64,000 nucleotides of DNA, taken from contig NC_087083.1 in NCBI RefSeq assembly GCF_026151205.1, forward strand, positions 4,628,460-4,692,459. The letters are read 5' to 3'. This DNA is from Bolinopsis microptera. Taxonomy: Eukaryota > Ctenophora > Tentaculata > Lobata > Bolinopsidae. The translations under genes and the position numbers were made by a program. The notes under the pieces are model-generated. The model was given only the letters and a program-made list of their open reading frames with translations. It did not search any database and was not told the origin of the DNA. Shown here piece after piece: positions 43,001 through 46,672 of this stretch; within the stretch, counting starts at the first letter, position 1, and every line of letters begins with the position of its first letter.

Positions 43001-44594
43001 CGGCCAGGTCTGATCAAGCAAACGTTATTAAGTGTATAAAAAGTCCTAACTAACGAACTGTGATACATTCCAGTGAATATTCAAAATTTTGAAAACACTA
43101 AATTGCATCTATCTCAAAACACATTTTTTGACCTTTCGATTCCTTAGTTGAGAAAACTGGCCACTCCCTGATCTTGAGATTTGGTACAGTGGTTCCTTGG
43201 ACAACTATCTAGATATCTGGTGCAGCGATTTTTTTTATTTGACTCAGTTCTCGAATTATGAGGTTAACCAATTAAATTTTTCGAATTTTTGACCTGGTTA
43301 ACCTCATAATTTGAGAACAGAGTCAAATAAAAAAAATCGCTGCACCAGATGTGAGGATAATTGTCCAAGGAACCACTGTACCAAACCTCAAGATCAGGGA
43401 TTGGCCGGTTTTCTCAACTAAGGAATCGAAAGGTCAAAAAAGTTACAGCCGTTTAAAGTTCCAGTTTAACATGTAATTACAGGTAAACCTCAAAATTGAG
43501 CGCGCGATATCTCAGAAGCGCAAGGTCAGATTTTGATCCGGTTTTTTTCTTTTTGTTCGTCTTCAGTAGCTATTATCAAATATGCAAAAACTACAAAAGT
43601 GCCATTTACCCCCCCCTCTGGCCTTAACTAGCACTCTCTCTCTCCTTCAGTTCTAAACATTCTATCTTGCTGTATCCCTGAGGTAAAATATCTTAACTAG
43701 CACTCTCTCCTTCAGTTCTAAACATTCTATCTTGCTGTATCCCTGAGGTAAAATATCTTAACTAGCACTCTCTCCTTCAGTTCTAAACATTCTATCTTGC
43801 TGTATCCCTGAGGTAAAATATCTTAACTAGCACTCTCTCCTTCAGTTCTAAACATTCTATCTTGCTGTATCCCTGAGGTAAAATATCTTAACTAGCACTC
43901 TCTCCTTCAGTTCTAAACATTCTATCTTGCTGTATCCCTGAGGTAAAATATCTTAACTAGCACTCTCTCCTTCAGTTCTAAACATTCTATCTTGCTGTAT
44001 CCCTGAGGTAAAATATCTTAACTAGCACTCTCTCTCCTTCAGTTCTAAACATTCTATCTTGCTGTATCCCTGAGGTAAAATATCTTAACTAGCACTCTCT
44101 CTCCTTCAGTTCTAAACATTCTATCTTGCTGTATCCCTGAGGTAAAATATCTTAACTAGCACTCTCTCCTTCAGTTCTAAACATTCTATCTTGCTGTATC
44201 CCTGAGGTAAAATATCTTAACTAGCACTCTCTCTCCTTCAGTTCTAAACATTCTATCTTGCTGTATCCCTGAGGTAAAATATCTTAACTAGCACTCTCTC
44301 CTTCAGTTCTAAACATTCTATCTTGCTGTATCCCTGAGGTAAAATATCTTAACTAGCACTCTCTCCTTCAGTTCTAAACATTCTATCTTGCTGTATCCCA
44401 GGATAAACGTCACGTGATAAGCTGATAATATTATTATAACAGCAAAATGTACTTTTAGTATTCATAGTTCATACCTGTGGAGGAATTCTAAAGCTGACAT
44501 TACTTTTGTCATTGTAACATATCAAAACACCGACTTCAGTTCCTATTACCAGCCAATCTTCATCATAACCGACTAAAGTGTACTGTAGAGGTAC
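9024..44594 (-). CDS. TECPR2: TECPR2-like WD40/tectonin protein, multi-exon gene (span)
   Basis: Span of the exons listed below; coding sequence is only the exons. In animals TECPR2 is a cytosolic scaffold that binds Atg8/LC3 proteins and supports autophagosome targeting and ER exit sites; that is family knowledge. Seen here: N-terminal WD40-type strands, a conserved WD40-end block with RPGLRLW, a long Ser/Thr/Glu-rich linker with a basic KRKKH patch, then C-terminal tectonin repeats of the pattern G-x-V-W-x-V/L...Y/F-x-R-x-G, and a terminal WEVV. This order is that of TECPR2, not TECPR1 (no dysferlin or PH domain seen) nor HPS5 (no tectonin repeats). Phases agree across most junctions. Mismatches at three places suggest unfound small exons or base errors. 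The N-terminus is incomplete; a candidate start exon is at 54.9 kb. Confidence 0.85.
10030..11344. other. Intronic sequence of the TECPR2-like gene
   Basis: No exon found on either strand. Contains a diverged dispersed repeat at about 10,700-10,860 (aggatcatac, aaaacatctta, tatcctttatttcattt) that is also seen at 54,990-55,110. A short run of four or five atttaccgc motifs (gatttaccgcaaacccc) lies near 10,935-11,065. Confidence 0.5.
10915..11070. repeat. Short interspersed gatttaccgc repeats
   Basis: The words ccccgatttaccgc or cagatttaccgc recur five times in 150 bp with irregular spacing. There is no coding sense; function unknown. Confidence 0.5.
12322..15258. mobile_element. 2.9-kb terminal-inverted-repeat element with TATATA target duplication
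   Basis: The left end reads G-run then tgtcacgtccgtctatgtcc; the right end is its reverse complement (ggacatagacggacgtgaca followed by a C run). TATATA flanks it at 12316-12321 and 15259-15264, and the uninterrupted foldback copy near 22070 has a single TATATA at the matching place. So the insertion is defined by an internal empty site. Near both ends there are head-to-tail GTCCGNNTAT-type decamers, in both orientations. The middle is a purine-rich GGA array. No transposase frame was seen, so it is non-autonomous. Superfamily unassigned; TSD length is ambiguous because the target is a TA run. Confidence 0.75.
12586..14920. repeat. GGA-rich compound minisatellite
   Basis: About 2.3 kb of strand-asymmetric purine DNA built from gaggaggatgact, gaggaggatggctg and gaagacccaggagg modules. 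Higher-order blocks of roughly 580 bp recur (for example 13441-13640 matches 14041-14230). Long Ser/Leu/Pro frames on the minus strand are by-products of the repeat. Mirror-symmetric purine tracts of this sort can form triplex DNA (known property; not shown here). Confidence 0.9.
16148..17365 (+). CDS. LINE ORF1: coiled coil plus SGNH hydrolase
   Basis: About 405 residues; the listed first codon is GTG, the next Met is two codons later, and the frame is open upstream, so the true N-terminus is likely missing. Residues 1-190 are polar with heptad-like character (coiled coil, probable multimerisation). From about 210 an SGNH/GDSL-esterase fold is recognisable: VWLVTDSIMRH (block I, with TDS replacing GDS), LGINDIH (block III, G-x-N-D) and DNLHLSERGM (block V, D-x-x-H). 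ORF1 esterases of CR1-like LINEs are thought to act on lipids or membranes, or to aid RNP assembly; the substrate here is unknown. Confidence 0.8.
   Translation: MEMKDDIASVRNAQKCVENSLKHVVDSIVSVKANVATLQEATKQQTQKEISPHPTSNTDVLDAISDLKSAVSDCNNRIDNLSKTNVFTQTIKECNGKIDDLVENINGTKDDLQSMRKILNDLSQNGVDIMKKSVEDMGSYYNSVFCDETREHIKDIHAYVTHQMCEVAIQTDPLIKEIAALGDQPNLASPSPKFGFPDPIKPSLKVLVESGQPINVWLVTDSIMRHIDESCLEFRKYRLNFKRIDFTCSESLTGEYMMGSKIPTEKPQLIYVHLGINDIHKGEDITKIIDNFKIFNEMLELVSPTTRLVISCPLLNGNTYQNRHVFSLRRSLSLLVNQQQDEDPKTKRIFLQRNDKFFINTQSTSKQNLMYFRDNLHLSERGMHAITNTMRDTLDKIFREFELPV
17416..21177 (+). CDS. LINE ORF2: APE endonuclease and reverse transcriptase
   Basis: 1253 residues, intact. Endonuclease (residues ~1-275): SWNIQS, LQEIRQ, GDFNSRIGHD, VVDYFI and FSDHKPL supply the conserved Asn, Glu, Asp/Asn and terminal Asp-His. 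Reverse transcriptase (~540-860): HKKGDKDNPDNYRAV, NQLGFAKG, FVDFRKAFDSV (catalytic Asp), GTEQGHPLSP and LLWADDLILL (the YADD box has Trp for Tyr). Near the C-terminus C-W-C...H-x4-C (~1143-1165) is a zinc-knuckle-like cluster common in LINE ORF2 ends. No RNase H domain is seen. It performs target-primed reverse transcription in this class. The absence of stops suggests recent activity. Confidence 0.92.
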   Translation: MNLQSKIISWNIQSTNTTFGSKFDDPQFCAVFDKFPIVCLQEIRQPVKHSGYRSFNKTRRDKKHGGVCIMVQNEISKGVKLEKSTIEDVVACKLDKNYFGVDNDIFIVNSYIKPANTSSKNSNISGFDTIRELDQFLNVLLSKGDVITCGDFNSRIGHDIDFIKEDKCGYESFIPLPEDYTPQELPTRNSKDKKSNNYKRPFLEMLVNNELHILNGRTLGDSYGDFTCIQTSGASVVDYFIISPNCSKYLSHMTIQPFTCFSDHKPLLLALNFSPSNTLVNTKALHETYARAPLRYKITPDSLSSLRDTMVDPLVEECSKSLLETDYPEDLLGTYKLNEDITVHLNKIADKCLQKTKHPKITKKGSINKQPWFTQATREAKISCTRAAQIVSDFPNSDYLRKNFYQVKNTYKSLIDRTKNKYLDKLNTDIESGKILNWKQFKKLKKFKGRVDKFDCHDMDNFQKFFGKLYANAHSTITVENKEEMLQNAEAINNNFQPSPAQSILNGQISVDEISTAISSLKNGKSSSEDMICNEILKTLSTTNTQLLCKVFNRCLDTGTYPWNNSIITPLHKKGDKDNPDNYRAVAVSSTIGKLFSTIMLNRIIKFKNEYNPDPINQLGFAKGAQTYDHILTLNTITSKYKKLKVPVYAVFVDFRKAFDSVCREALFLKLAKLGITGKTFNVLKHMYKNSTGQIKLSGFVSEKFDINKGTEQGHPLSPDLFKIYIRDLSPRLEYDNCPKLMNQLISHLLWADDLILLALDPKTLQKQLDALNNFCLEWGVEINADKTKLMKFNARFDTYQPVPLKIGDHLLEEVESYCYLGIEIHKSGTFTNARTELKKKAMRALHAMKSSVNKSKLSFRSITTLFDGLIKPIVLYGAPIYTPNMAIIKHITKQVDLNMDADTKTKFQTSILKKISLLNSEKVHLHFLKWSLGVNRKASNAGVWGESGRYPLIYECINLTLKYSQRLKNLKDNSLVSLAFKEQMNMKLDWYRGLEPLLALDPCFSTDHVTAYRTLKNNHSKLLFERNPSIAKPPKEDFLIHNGFKKRIPPQSTQPIGSKIFTPHVITKTLKCNFREYWGSCINTSRKLEFYRDLKSKFNKEYYLDSVIKYADRANITRLRISAHRLEIELGRYNQTPRDERICSWCNIVLGSGIIENEDHFLNHCDLNAASRRKVLDKIQSLISNPIKPSATSYSVHNVIPGANVLKFISNNSEIIELITNESQVHLTRVVARFATTCFNNRKKFVDSLAST
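21417..21460 (+). repeat. LINE 3' tail microsatellite (TTGTATTCC)n
   Basis: About five copies of ttgtattcc close the LINE immediately before duplication copy B resumes at ggatatgacctg. Short tandem 3' tails replace poly(A) in CR1/L2-like LINEs. Confidence 0.8.
21863..23001. mobile_element. Foldback element, intact
   Basis: A 1.14-kb near-perfect palindrome. The left arm (21863-22380) starts atctcgttagcttttcgtg and the right arm (22466-23001) ends with its complement; an 85-bp loop (22381-22465) sits between them. Each arm has an internal repeat of tatacaacttatgaagcaacat. No coding frame, so it would be a non-autonomous foldback/long-TIR DNA transposon. A target duplication was not identified. 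Confidence 0.8.
23010..23309. other. Intronic sequence, nothing recognised
   Basis: Lies between the foldback element and a tectonin exon. I searched the minus strand for a missing tectonin-linker exon and found no convincing one. Confidence 0.4.
23310..23407 (-). CDS. TECPR2: TECPR2-like exon: tectonin strand (VGWVVD)
   Basis: Acceptor tatccag precedes GTGGGTTGG; the donor is CAG|GTATGT. It encodes VGWVVDSAGIVHFQCGV and ends NLWWQV, corresponding to the WWQV segment of vertebrate TECPR2. It joins in phase to the exon at 24363. It leaves two bases of a codon, which does not fit the next exon found (9024-10018). Vertebrate TECPR2 has some 40-50 residues between WWQV and the next repeat, so a small exon is probably missing in the transposon-filled intron. 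Confidence 0.85.
24363..24563 (-). CDS. TECPR2: TECPR2-like exon: tectonin repeat
   Basis: 67 codons, phase 0 to 0. Acceptor ctcctcccag, donor GAG|GTGAGG. Contains SSVVWGVLDSGKLVIRHG followed by the PLGNSWHVLS strand. It continues directly from FEDPQ of the preceding exon. Confidence 0.88.
25258..25340 (-). pseudogene. Degenerate duplicate of a tectonin exon end
   Basis: Read on the minus strand, gtgtctttagaggatccaca followed by gatttgtctcattgg closely parallels the end of the functional exon at 25550 (gtgtcttttgaggatcctca, then gttcgttttattgg). The donor is lost (cagatttg). It looks like a decayed tandem duplicate of exon end plus intron start. Confidence 0.5.
25430..25485. repeat. Microsatellite tacatacttacatatta
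   Basis: Several copies of atacatacttacatat/attacacat in an intron. No other content. Confidence 0.6.
25550..25709 (-). CDS. TECPR2: TECPR2-like exon: tectonin repeat
   Basis: 160 nt. Acceptor tctcctcag, donor CAG|GTTCGT. Encodes FGIEYGQPQGTDWSE, then TSVWLLVAKGKQRLFYRSG. It takes two bases of an Arg codon from the exon ending at 26280 and ends on a codon boundary. Confidence 0.88.
25970..26325. repeat. 42-bp minisatellite that copies an exon end and 5' splice donor
   Basis: Eight to nine copies of a unit that on the minus strand reads gtgttactactaacaagc..gttgttag then gtgagtgtgg. Each copy holds the last coding bases of the tectonin exon ending at 26280 and the donor TTAG|GTGAGT. Variants include one 51-bp unit and two with aagatcccgc in place of aacagcccgc. 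Confidence 0.9.
26280..26502 (-). CDS. TECPR2: TECPR2-like exon: first tectonin repeats
   Basis: 223 nt. Acceptor aaccccacag, donor TTAG|GTGAGT (the first of the repeated donors). Encodes SVWCTDNWGNVYYSP and SGNVVWGVTTNKRAVV. It takes one base from the preceding exon to make Gly and gives two bases to Arg at the next junction. The downstream repeat array offers extra copies of its 3' end. Confidence 0.88.
26655..27988. repeat. 47-bp minisatellite abutting a 5' splice donor
   Basis: About 28 copies of a 47-bp unit containing tagttcaagccaactatcat and agttaaaaacacactatcct, with a few units carrying a 3-bp atg insertion. On the minus strand the array starts within 10 bases of the donor at 27996 and each unit carries agaggtagga, which resembles the real junction gtggtagagagga. 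Confidence 0.92.
27996..28121 (-). CDS. TECPR2: TECPR2-like linker exon
   Basis: 126 nt. Acceptor cttccttctcag, donor GGTG|GTAGAG. Encodes ERRPSVEFGEDPLTTEAAAS, then a Pro-rich stretch. Phases fit both neighbours (TAC across the upstream junction, GGT across the downstream one). Low-complexity linker; no domain. Confidence 0.8.
28204..28452 (+). repeat. Dispersed repeat family A, copy 3
   Basis: Direct copy of the element at 7079 and 8412, starting tagcaggaacccgtctaag and ending tcgtctcgctttatatag. It lies in a TECPR2-like intron. Confidence 0.65.
28640..28725 (+). repeat. Dispersed repeat family B, copy 1
   Basis: cgcaatgaaactatcggacg and gatgtatggggacttgccac recur, inverted, at 38,440-38,505. 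Short, non-coding. Confidence 0.55.
28769..28851 (-). CDS. TECPR2: TECPR2-like linker exon
   Basis: 83 nt. Acceptor ggaccacag, donor TTAT|GTAAGT. Encodes RKHQQSYDGDTSDIYSTRSA and onward to ADL. Both junction codons (AGA upstream, TAC downstream) form in phase. Ser/Asp-rich linker. Confidence 0.78.
29024..29199 (-). CDS. TECPR2: TECPR2-like linker exon
   Basis: 176 nt. Acceptor gttctccacag, donor ATAG|GTTGCT (weak). Encodes IGDTNDQDDKSSVRTSSST and onward to DHKISSSD. Phase 0 in, two bases out. Acidic, Ser-rich. Confidence 0.78.
29385..29524 (-). CDS. TECPR2: TECPR2-like linker exon (acidic)
   Basis: 140 nt. Acceptor tcaccccag, donor GAG|GTGTGT. Encodes LDVSSILIGLANLEEG and LPVYEFDDPYSDGEEDVDSD. 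Joins in phase to the exon at 33600 across the 4-kb intron that holds the GPCR. Confidence 0.8.
29538..29675. repeat. (TTTAAATTC)n microsatellite beside an acceptor
   Basis: About 14 copies of tttaaattc begin 15 bases upstream (minus-strand sense) of the acceptor at 29525. The minus-strand frame of Asn-Leu-Lys repeats is a by-product. Confidence 0.85.
29690..31430. other. Intron between linker exons, left of the GPCR
   Basis: No exon or known element recognised. AT-rich, with two similar segments (30,150-30,290 and 30,950-31,080) sharing catcacgtac, ctgtacgtgt and aactgctaattact/aactgctcataaat words, suggesting an old internal duplication. Confidence 0.4.
31440..32330 (-). CDS. Rhodopsin-family (class A) GPCR, single exon
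   Basis: 296 residues, seven hydrophobic segments. TM1 contains GVLGNTFVI (conserved Asn), TM2 NLAVTDLANT (L-x-x-x-D), TM3 starts after DTFCMVHVIY (conserved Cys, pairing with SSC in loop 2) and ends ALNRMM (NRM in place of DRY), TM6 ends SVLPYCVYS, and TM7 has FWSNPFIYF (N-P-x-x-Y). A short basic tail (KRR) follows. The extracellular N-terminus is only about 7 residues; the frame remains open further upstream without a clear Met, so a 5' exon is possible. It lies on the same strand inside a TECPR2-like intron. Probably a peptide or small-ligand receptor; ligand unknown. Confidence 0.85.
   Translation of the reverse strand: MTLPYIPSLVWCHTSFILGVLGNTFVIHSTIHHKAIKLDKLSVWIIQNLAVTDLANTILILIPIISSIHAEKWVLGDTFCMVHVIYRFAGVVANIFLIVALALNRMMRCLFPLRFLDCSKKQRWSITVMVIILAMIIPLKLLHGAFIERTLVVKFVDVISSCAERSISFTRRWHSIFEYVTNILLNGLPCLTLIVMNTFLVIYAVKKTTNSVNKKNIVVVVLVTVSFLTSVLPYCVYSMLLSADTWDENDYKLRYVTFVVFLSFWSNPFIYFITNDHFRKFTIGLVLKRRATVSVP
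32345..33540. other. Intergenic/intronic stretch upstream of the GPCR
   Basis: No gene recognised. Would hold the GPCR promoter. Contains a ggggtatttaa repeat (32,385-32,425), a G run of about 18 (33,306-33,324) and then the ataagctgta microsatellite. Confidence 0.45.
33355..33540. repeat. Microsatellite built on agctgtattattata
   Basis: About 11 copies of a 15-bp unit (ttagctgtattatta / ataagctgtattctt), just left of the exon at 33600. Confidence 0.85.
33600..33821 (-). CDS. TECPR2: TECPR2-like linker exon
   Basis: 222 nt. Acceptor cttcactcag, donor ATCG|GTGGGT. Encodes SRKEKTSSNDTLDSVAGVTI and later EVTEMSCHVTEESDAQPQEI. Takes C to make CGA (Arg) upstream and gives G to make GGC (Gly) downstream. 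Acidic linker. Confidence 0.8.
33969..34080 (-). CDS. TECPR2: TECPR2-like linker exon with basic patch
   Basis: 112 nt. Acceptor cttattcag, donor ACC|GTAAGT. Encodes PDKISLSSQDTISIHSSS and, after DEDEDK, IRIKRKKH. The human protein also has a K/R-rich patch in this region (from memory of the family). Confidence 0.8.
34428..34560 (-). CDS. TECPR2: TECPR2-like linker exon, start amplified in array
   Basis: 133 nt. Acceptor catttcag, donor GAG|GTCAGT. Encodes PERSVMEELKTNIGKKM, then SLGLTPSPSKHKQ. Phase is exact with both neighbours. The acceptor and first 40 coding bases are repeated five more times to the right (34,600-35,080). Confidence 0.82.
34515..35082. repeat. 100-bp minisatellite copying an exon start and its acceptor
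   Basis: Six copies at exactly 100-bp spacing (starting near 34520, 34620, 34720, 34820, 34920, 35020). On the minus strand each holds catttcag|tccggagaggagtg, i.e. acceptor plus 40 coding bases up to actaatatt, then gtagactatt. The fourth copy has internal rearrangement; the last has one change in the exon part. Only the leftmost copy continues into the rest of the exon. Confidence 0.92.
35084..35247. repeat. Intronic 21-bp repeat related to the coding 21-bp repeat
   Basis: Eight copies of tggcttgatgacrtcacaagg (r = g or a). The same unit encodes the CDVIKPP repeat in the large exon 1.5 kb away (36,715-36,842). Here it is spliced into the last 100-bp unit, whose tail resumes at 35,253. Confidence 0.88.
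35300..36304. other. Intron, nothing recognised
   Basis: AT-rich with cacgtg-containing words near 35,730-35,790 (agcacgtgcgatacaaata, agcacgtgcaatacaaata). No exon or element recognised. Confidence 0.45.
36305..37414 (-). CDS. TECPR2: TECPR2-like large exon: WD40 end plus low-complexity linker
   Basis: 1110 nt. Acceptor ttctcttttag, donor AAG|GTCAGT. The first ~50 residues (QITKLISGWLKESVLDWY, RALVLLYKDNIIKRYI) look like the closing WD40 strands of TECPR2. The rest is acidic and Ser/Thr-rich, with a CDVIKPP heptad repeat (six to seven copies) and a HTEEHTEH repeat. Downstream phase is exact. Upstream it needs two bases while the exon at 37996 supplies one, so a tiny exon or a base error is likely. 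The frame is open for about 110 nt past the donor, ending in a stop. Confidence 0.8.
36553..36635. repeat. Coding repeat (His-Thr-Glu-Glu)
   Basis: ctcttctgtgtgatctgtgtg-type repeats of 12-15 bp inside the large exon, encoding EHTDHTEEHTEHTEEH on the minus strand. Confidence 0.85.
36715..36842. repeat. Coding 21-bp repeat (CDVIKPP)
   Basis: Six copies of a 21-bp unit, in frame, encoding CDVIKPP on the minus strand. Most copies hold TGACGTCA, the palindromic cAMP-response-element octamer; here it is simply the Asp-Val-Ile-containing codons. Confidence 0.88.
37440..37990. other. Intron with CpG-containing patch
   Basis: A minus-strand frame at 37,702-37,956 (84 residues) has no recognisable similarity and no matching splice phase; I do not call it. 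The sequence at 37,795-37,890 is richer in CG dinucleotides than its surroundings. Confidence 0.4.
37996..38128 (-). CDS. TECPR2: TECPR2-like exon: WD40 region
   Basis: 133 nt. Acceptor ctatttcag, donor GTGG|GTAAGA. Encodes DTKLASLLPKSGIINRVERI, then KLVIIQLKHLFVFVETVDL, alternating hydrophobic strands of a propeller. Phase 0 in from the exon at 38750. Confidence 0.78.
38440..38505 (-). repeat. Dispersed repeat family B, copy 2 (inverted)
   Basis: Reverse complement of 28,640-28,725 (tccccatacatcgtggtccg, atagtttcattgcgtc). It is preceded by actttcaacactactatata, which recurs at 59,857-59,878. Confidence 0.55.
38750..38915 (-). CDS. TECPR2: TECPR2-like exon: conserved WD40 block with RPGLRLW
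   Basis: 166 nt. Acceptor aactcctcag, donor CAG|GTTAGT. Encodes GEFGACVLDIYTVLVARPG then LRLWYANTGGDVLKT. The FGAC...RPG-R-W...G-V pattern is shared by TECPR2 and its relative HPS5; the tectonin exons downstream decide for TECPR2. Confidence 0.9.
38935..38990. repeat. Microsatellite gaaggttaatt / gatggttaatt
   Basis: Six 11-bp copies lie just upstream (minus-strand sense) of the acceptor at 38916, replacing its polypyrimidine tract region. Confidence 0.75.
39144..39239 (-). CDS. TECPR2: TECPR2-like exon: WD40 strand
   Basis: 96 nt. Acceptor tatattttcag, donor AAA|GTAATT. Encodes LILLTTVIKTSLLKMENET and VGSKDRK, matching the S-T-L-x-R-S-L-L ... VG-x-x-x-R-K segment of the family. Its 3' phase fits the exon at 38750 (AAT); its 5' phase is one base off from the exon at 39517. 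Confidence 0.82.
39517..39568 (-). CDS. TECPR2: TECPR2-like small exon
   Basis: 52 nt. Acceptor cactttttcag, donor CTCA|GTCTAT (weak). Encodes GIFSSSRVIHCEPNKIL, which aligns with the SSIVQLD...KVL segment of vertebrate TECPR2. 5' phase fits the exon at 39711; the 3' side leaves one base where two are needed. Confidence 0.6.
39711..39824 (-). CDS. TECPR2: TECPR2-like exon: WD40 blade
   Basis: 114 nt, phase 0 to 0. Acceptor tgcgttcag, donor AGG|GTATGT. Encodes MISKVHDTNVKFASYHDNK and VASVDKDGKITISEVDW, a typical WD40 d-a strand pair (K-x-A-S-x-D-K-D-G-K-I). Confidence 0.85.
39905..40480. other. Intron, nothing recognised
   Basis: AT-rich with no exon-like segment in either strand. Confidence 0.45.
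40492..40630. repeat. Microsatellite tactatgtactttgtac
   Basis: Around 14 imperfect copies of tactttg/tactatg 8-mers. It lies just inside the intron next to the GC donor at 40673. Confidence 0.85.
40674..40790 (-). CDS. TECPR2: TECPR2-like exon: WD40 blade, GC donor
   Basis: 117 nt, phase 0 to 0. Acceptor attttacctcag, donor AAACAG|GCGAGT, a GC-AG intron. Encodes GYSKIECLELKERVLVWGTE then SGYVGIKEIQ, a clear WD40 blade (L-V-W-G-T-E-S-G-Y-V). No GT donor nearby keeps the frame with the next exon. The acceptor and first 48 coding bases are amplified to the right. Confidence 0.85.
42120..43623. mobile_element. TTAA-flanked non-autonomous DNA element
   Basis: Starts ggccagaggggggggtaa and ends ttaccccccctctggcc (inverted repeat), flanked by TTAA at 42116-42119 and 43624-43627. 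The surrounding array supplies the empty site (atcttaactagc with a single ttaa), proving a 4-bp TTAA duplication, the hallmark of piggyBac-type transposition. The interior has no transposase. It carries about 12 copies of gaggttaacc in both orientations and a 300-bp palindrome (about 43,130-43,440). A related end fragment is at 58,260-58,465. Confidence 0.85.
43128..43440. repeat. Large palindrome inside the TTAA element
   Basis: acctttcgattccttagttg...ggttaacc at left mirrors ggttaacctcat...caactaaggaatcgaaaggt at right, with a short centre near 43,285. One arm has a 10-base difference (atctagatat against gtgaggat). Confidence 0.85.
44475..44594 (-). CDS. TECPR2: TECPR2-like exon: first WD40 blade found
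   Basis: 120 nt, phase 0 to 0. Acceptor attttctcag, donor CAG|GTATGA. Encodes VPLQYTLVGYDEDWLVIGTE then VGVLICYN, matching the first WD40 blade of TECPR2 (Y-L-T-x-x-D...I-A-V-G-x-x-x-G). Roughly 30 residues of N-terminus should lie upstream. Confidence 0.85.
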
Positions 44595-44609
44595 CTGAGA
44601 AAATGGATT

Positions 44610-46660
44610 TTGTAGAAAGCTGTGTAGTTAACCATCTACTGATTATTTTGTCGAGGTTATATAACAGTGTCATTAGTCAAAATATTACATTGAGTAGTGA
44701 AGAAGTAGATACAGAGTGTTCAGTATCAATTATATCGATTCGTTAATGATGCAATCTATACGATATGTATCTGTAATTATTTAATCTTGTACCGCATAAA
44801 ATGTGACTTTATCTTTTAATTGATTTCTGACTAACTGAACAACCATGTCATACAATTAATCATATTTGTCCAGTACTATGTACATAACTAGAGACAAAAT
44901 ACAAATAAAATGGTTGCACCTGCTTCAAGCCATAGTACTTGGGGAGCCCACTGAGCAGAAGTTTGTTTTCTTTAACATGCATAACATCCTGACATATTAT
45001 GTGGGTTTAGTAAGAATAAGTCTTGCTCCTTTTTGTGGTTAGGTTATTCTATCATCACAACACATGAGATGATATTGAAAGATCACACTGCACAAATAAA
45101 TTGATTGAAAATCAGGATTAAACGATTTGCAGTTGCCTCTGCAGCCATATGATATATTTTTTGATTTTATTTAATTCATAGCAGACAAGTTGCTCTCAAA
45201 TTCCACACAAAATTGTTTACGTTTATTCAAAAAATAAAATTTACTTCAAGAAAAAAGTGCTGTGTTCATTACCCTGTGAATATAACCTGAACATTTCAAT
45301 GGCTGACTTATATCTAAGACTATCAACTTTAGGCCATGTCTGATCCATTTGCAATATATAAGTAAGAAACTTAATCAAACTTTTTATTTTTAGCTATTCA
45401 TTTTATTAGAGGACGCATGCTGAACCAGCATTGCAGAGCAAAAATAGTGTAAAAAGAGTGAAAAATAATCTATGGTTTGAGATACTTCTCTTTGTTCAAA
45501 GAAATTCGAAAAAGACATCATAATATAATATGATCACAGTCATTATTATATGTATATTTATTATTTAAGACAAACGATGGATTTACTGATAAGATAAAAG
45601 CGTATTGCAGGCTTGTGTAATATATCACAGGTTGTTGCTACATCCCTTCCTCTCCTCACTGATCAACAGTAACTTTGTTATTAACAGGTGATATTTGTTC
45701 CAAGACCGTCGAAGAGTCCAACTCAGCGCGCATCTTGGTAGGTAATAAACCTACAACTTCGATAACCTTTTATTATTAATTATACACAGTTGCTTAACTG
45801 AAACAATGAAGGTATGTTCATCGTTAAAGTTTGCAGGAATAAGCCCTACCTATGGTGACAAAACTAAAATAATCATCATGATAACTTGGGAGCAAATATC
45901 AATGGAACAAATTGCAGCCACATCTGCCTACAAAAAAAGGAAGCCCTCATTTGAAATCATGCCAGTATAGACAAATTTTCCTTTTAAAAGCTTTAGTTTG
46001 GTGCATTAACCTCTGGTCAGATCTAGGGAATGTATTAATTATGATTCTTGGTCTTTCAACTTAATTAATTCTCTCCACTAATATTTATAGACATTATTAC
46101 ATATTTTAAATATAAATAGTTAAAATGACAATGATCTTGAATGGCTGTGACTGGCGACATATCTACAAAAAGCACACCTTACATTCCATACAGCACACAA
46201 GCAACATTTACCATCCACAGCTATTCAACTCATGATATTGCATGGGCTAGCTAACAAGCCTTCACCACGGATCTTTGTGTACTATTTGACGCAAAAGGGC
46301 GTAGGTTAGAGTAAGCGAGTGCCTAAGAAGTATATCTATTTCGAGGGAAATAGATTTTTAGTTTAGTCTATGTAATAATAATTGCGAATTCAGAATTAAC
46401 AAAAATTATATTTTTTGATAATTAAATTGCAAAATATAAAAACAACCCTTCAAAAAATCAATATATTCCCTATATCTCAAATTTTGACAAAAATTTGCAC
46501 ATAATTGTTTTTTCTTCCCTATTTTGTTGTTGCAAAAGTTTGGCCCACTCTGATCTGAGGACTTAAAAGTTTTAACGTTGTTTTATATAATTGGAAACAA
46601 ACCATAGTCTTAATCATAGGAAAACAAAATATTTTAAATGTTTGAAAAATTAAATTTATA
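44610..46660. other. Intron, nothing recognised
   Basis: AT-rich sequence with no supported frame or repeat. Confidence 0.4.
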
Positions 46661-46672
46661 TTTTTCTTATAG

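Larger units (their letters stand above)
40743..44395. repeat. 65-bp minisatellite copying an exon start and acceptor, ~33 copies
   Basis: Unit in plus sense: aactagcactctctccttcagttc..ttgctgtatccctgaggtaaaatatctt. On the minus strand it is 17 intronic bases ending acctcag plus the first 48 coding bases of the exon at 40674-40790. About 21 copies lie left and 12 right of a 1.5-kb transposon (42120-43623). Length variants differ by one or two extra CT in the ctctct tract. Copies are almost identical, implying recent expansion or homogenisation. Confidence 0.95.

Noticed and set aside
40743-44395. CRISPR-like appearance (regular short repeats)
   Set aside because: The whole 65-bp unit is repeated with no unique spacers, and it contains a eukaryotic splice acceptor and coding bases.
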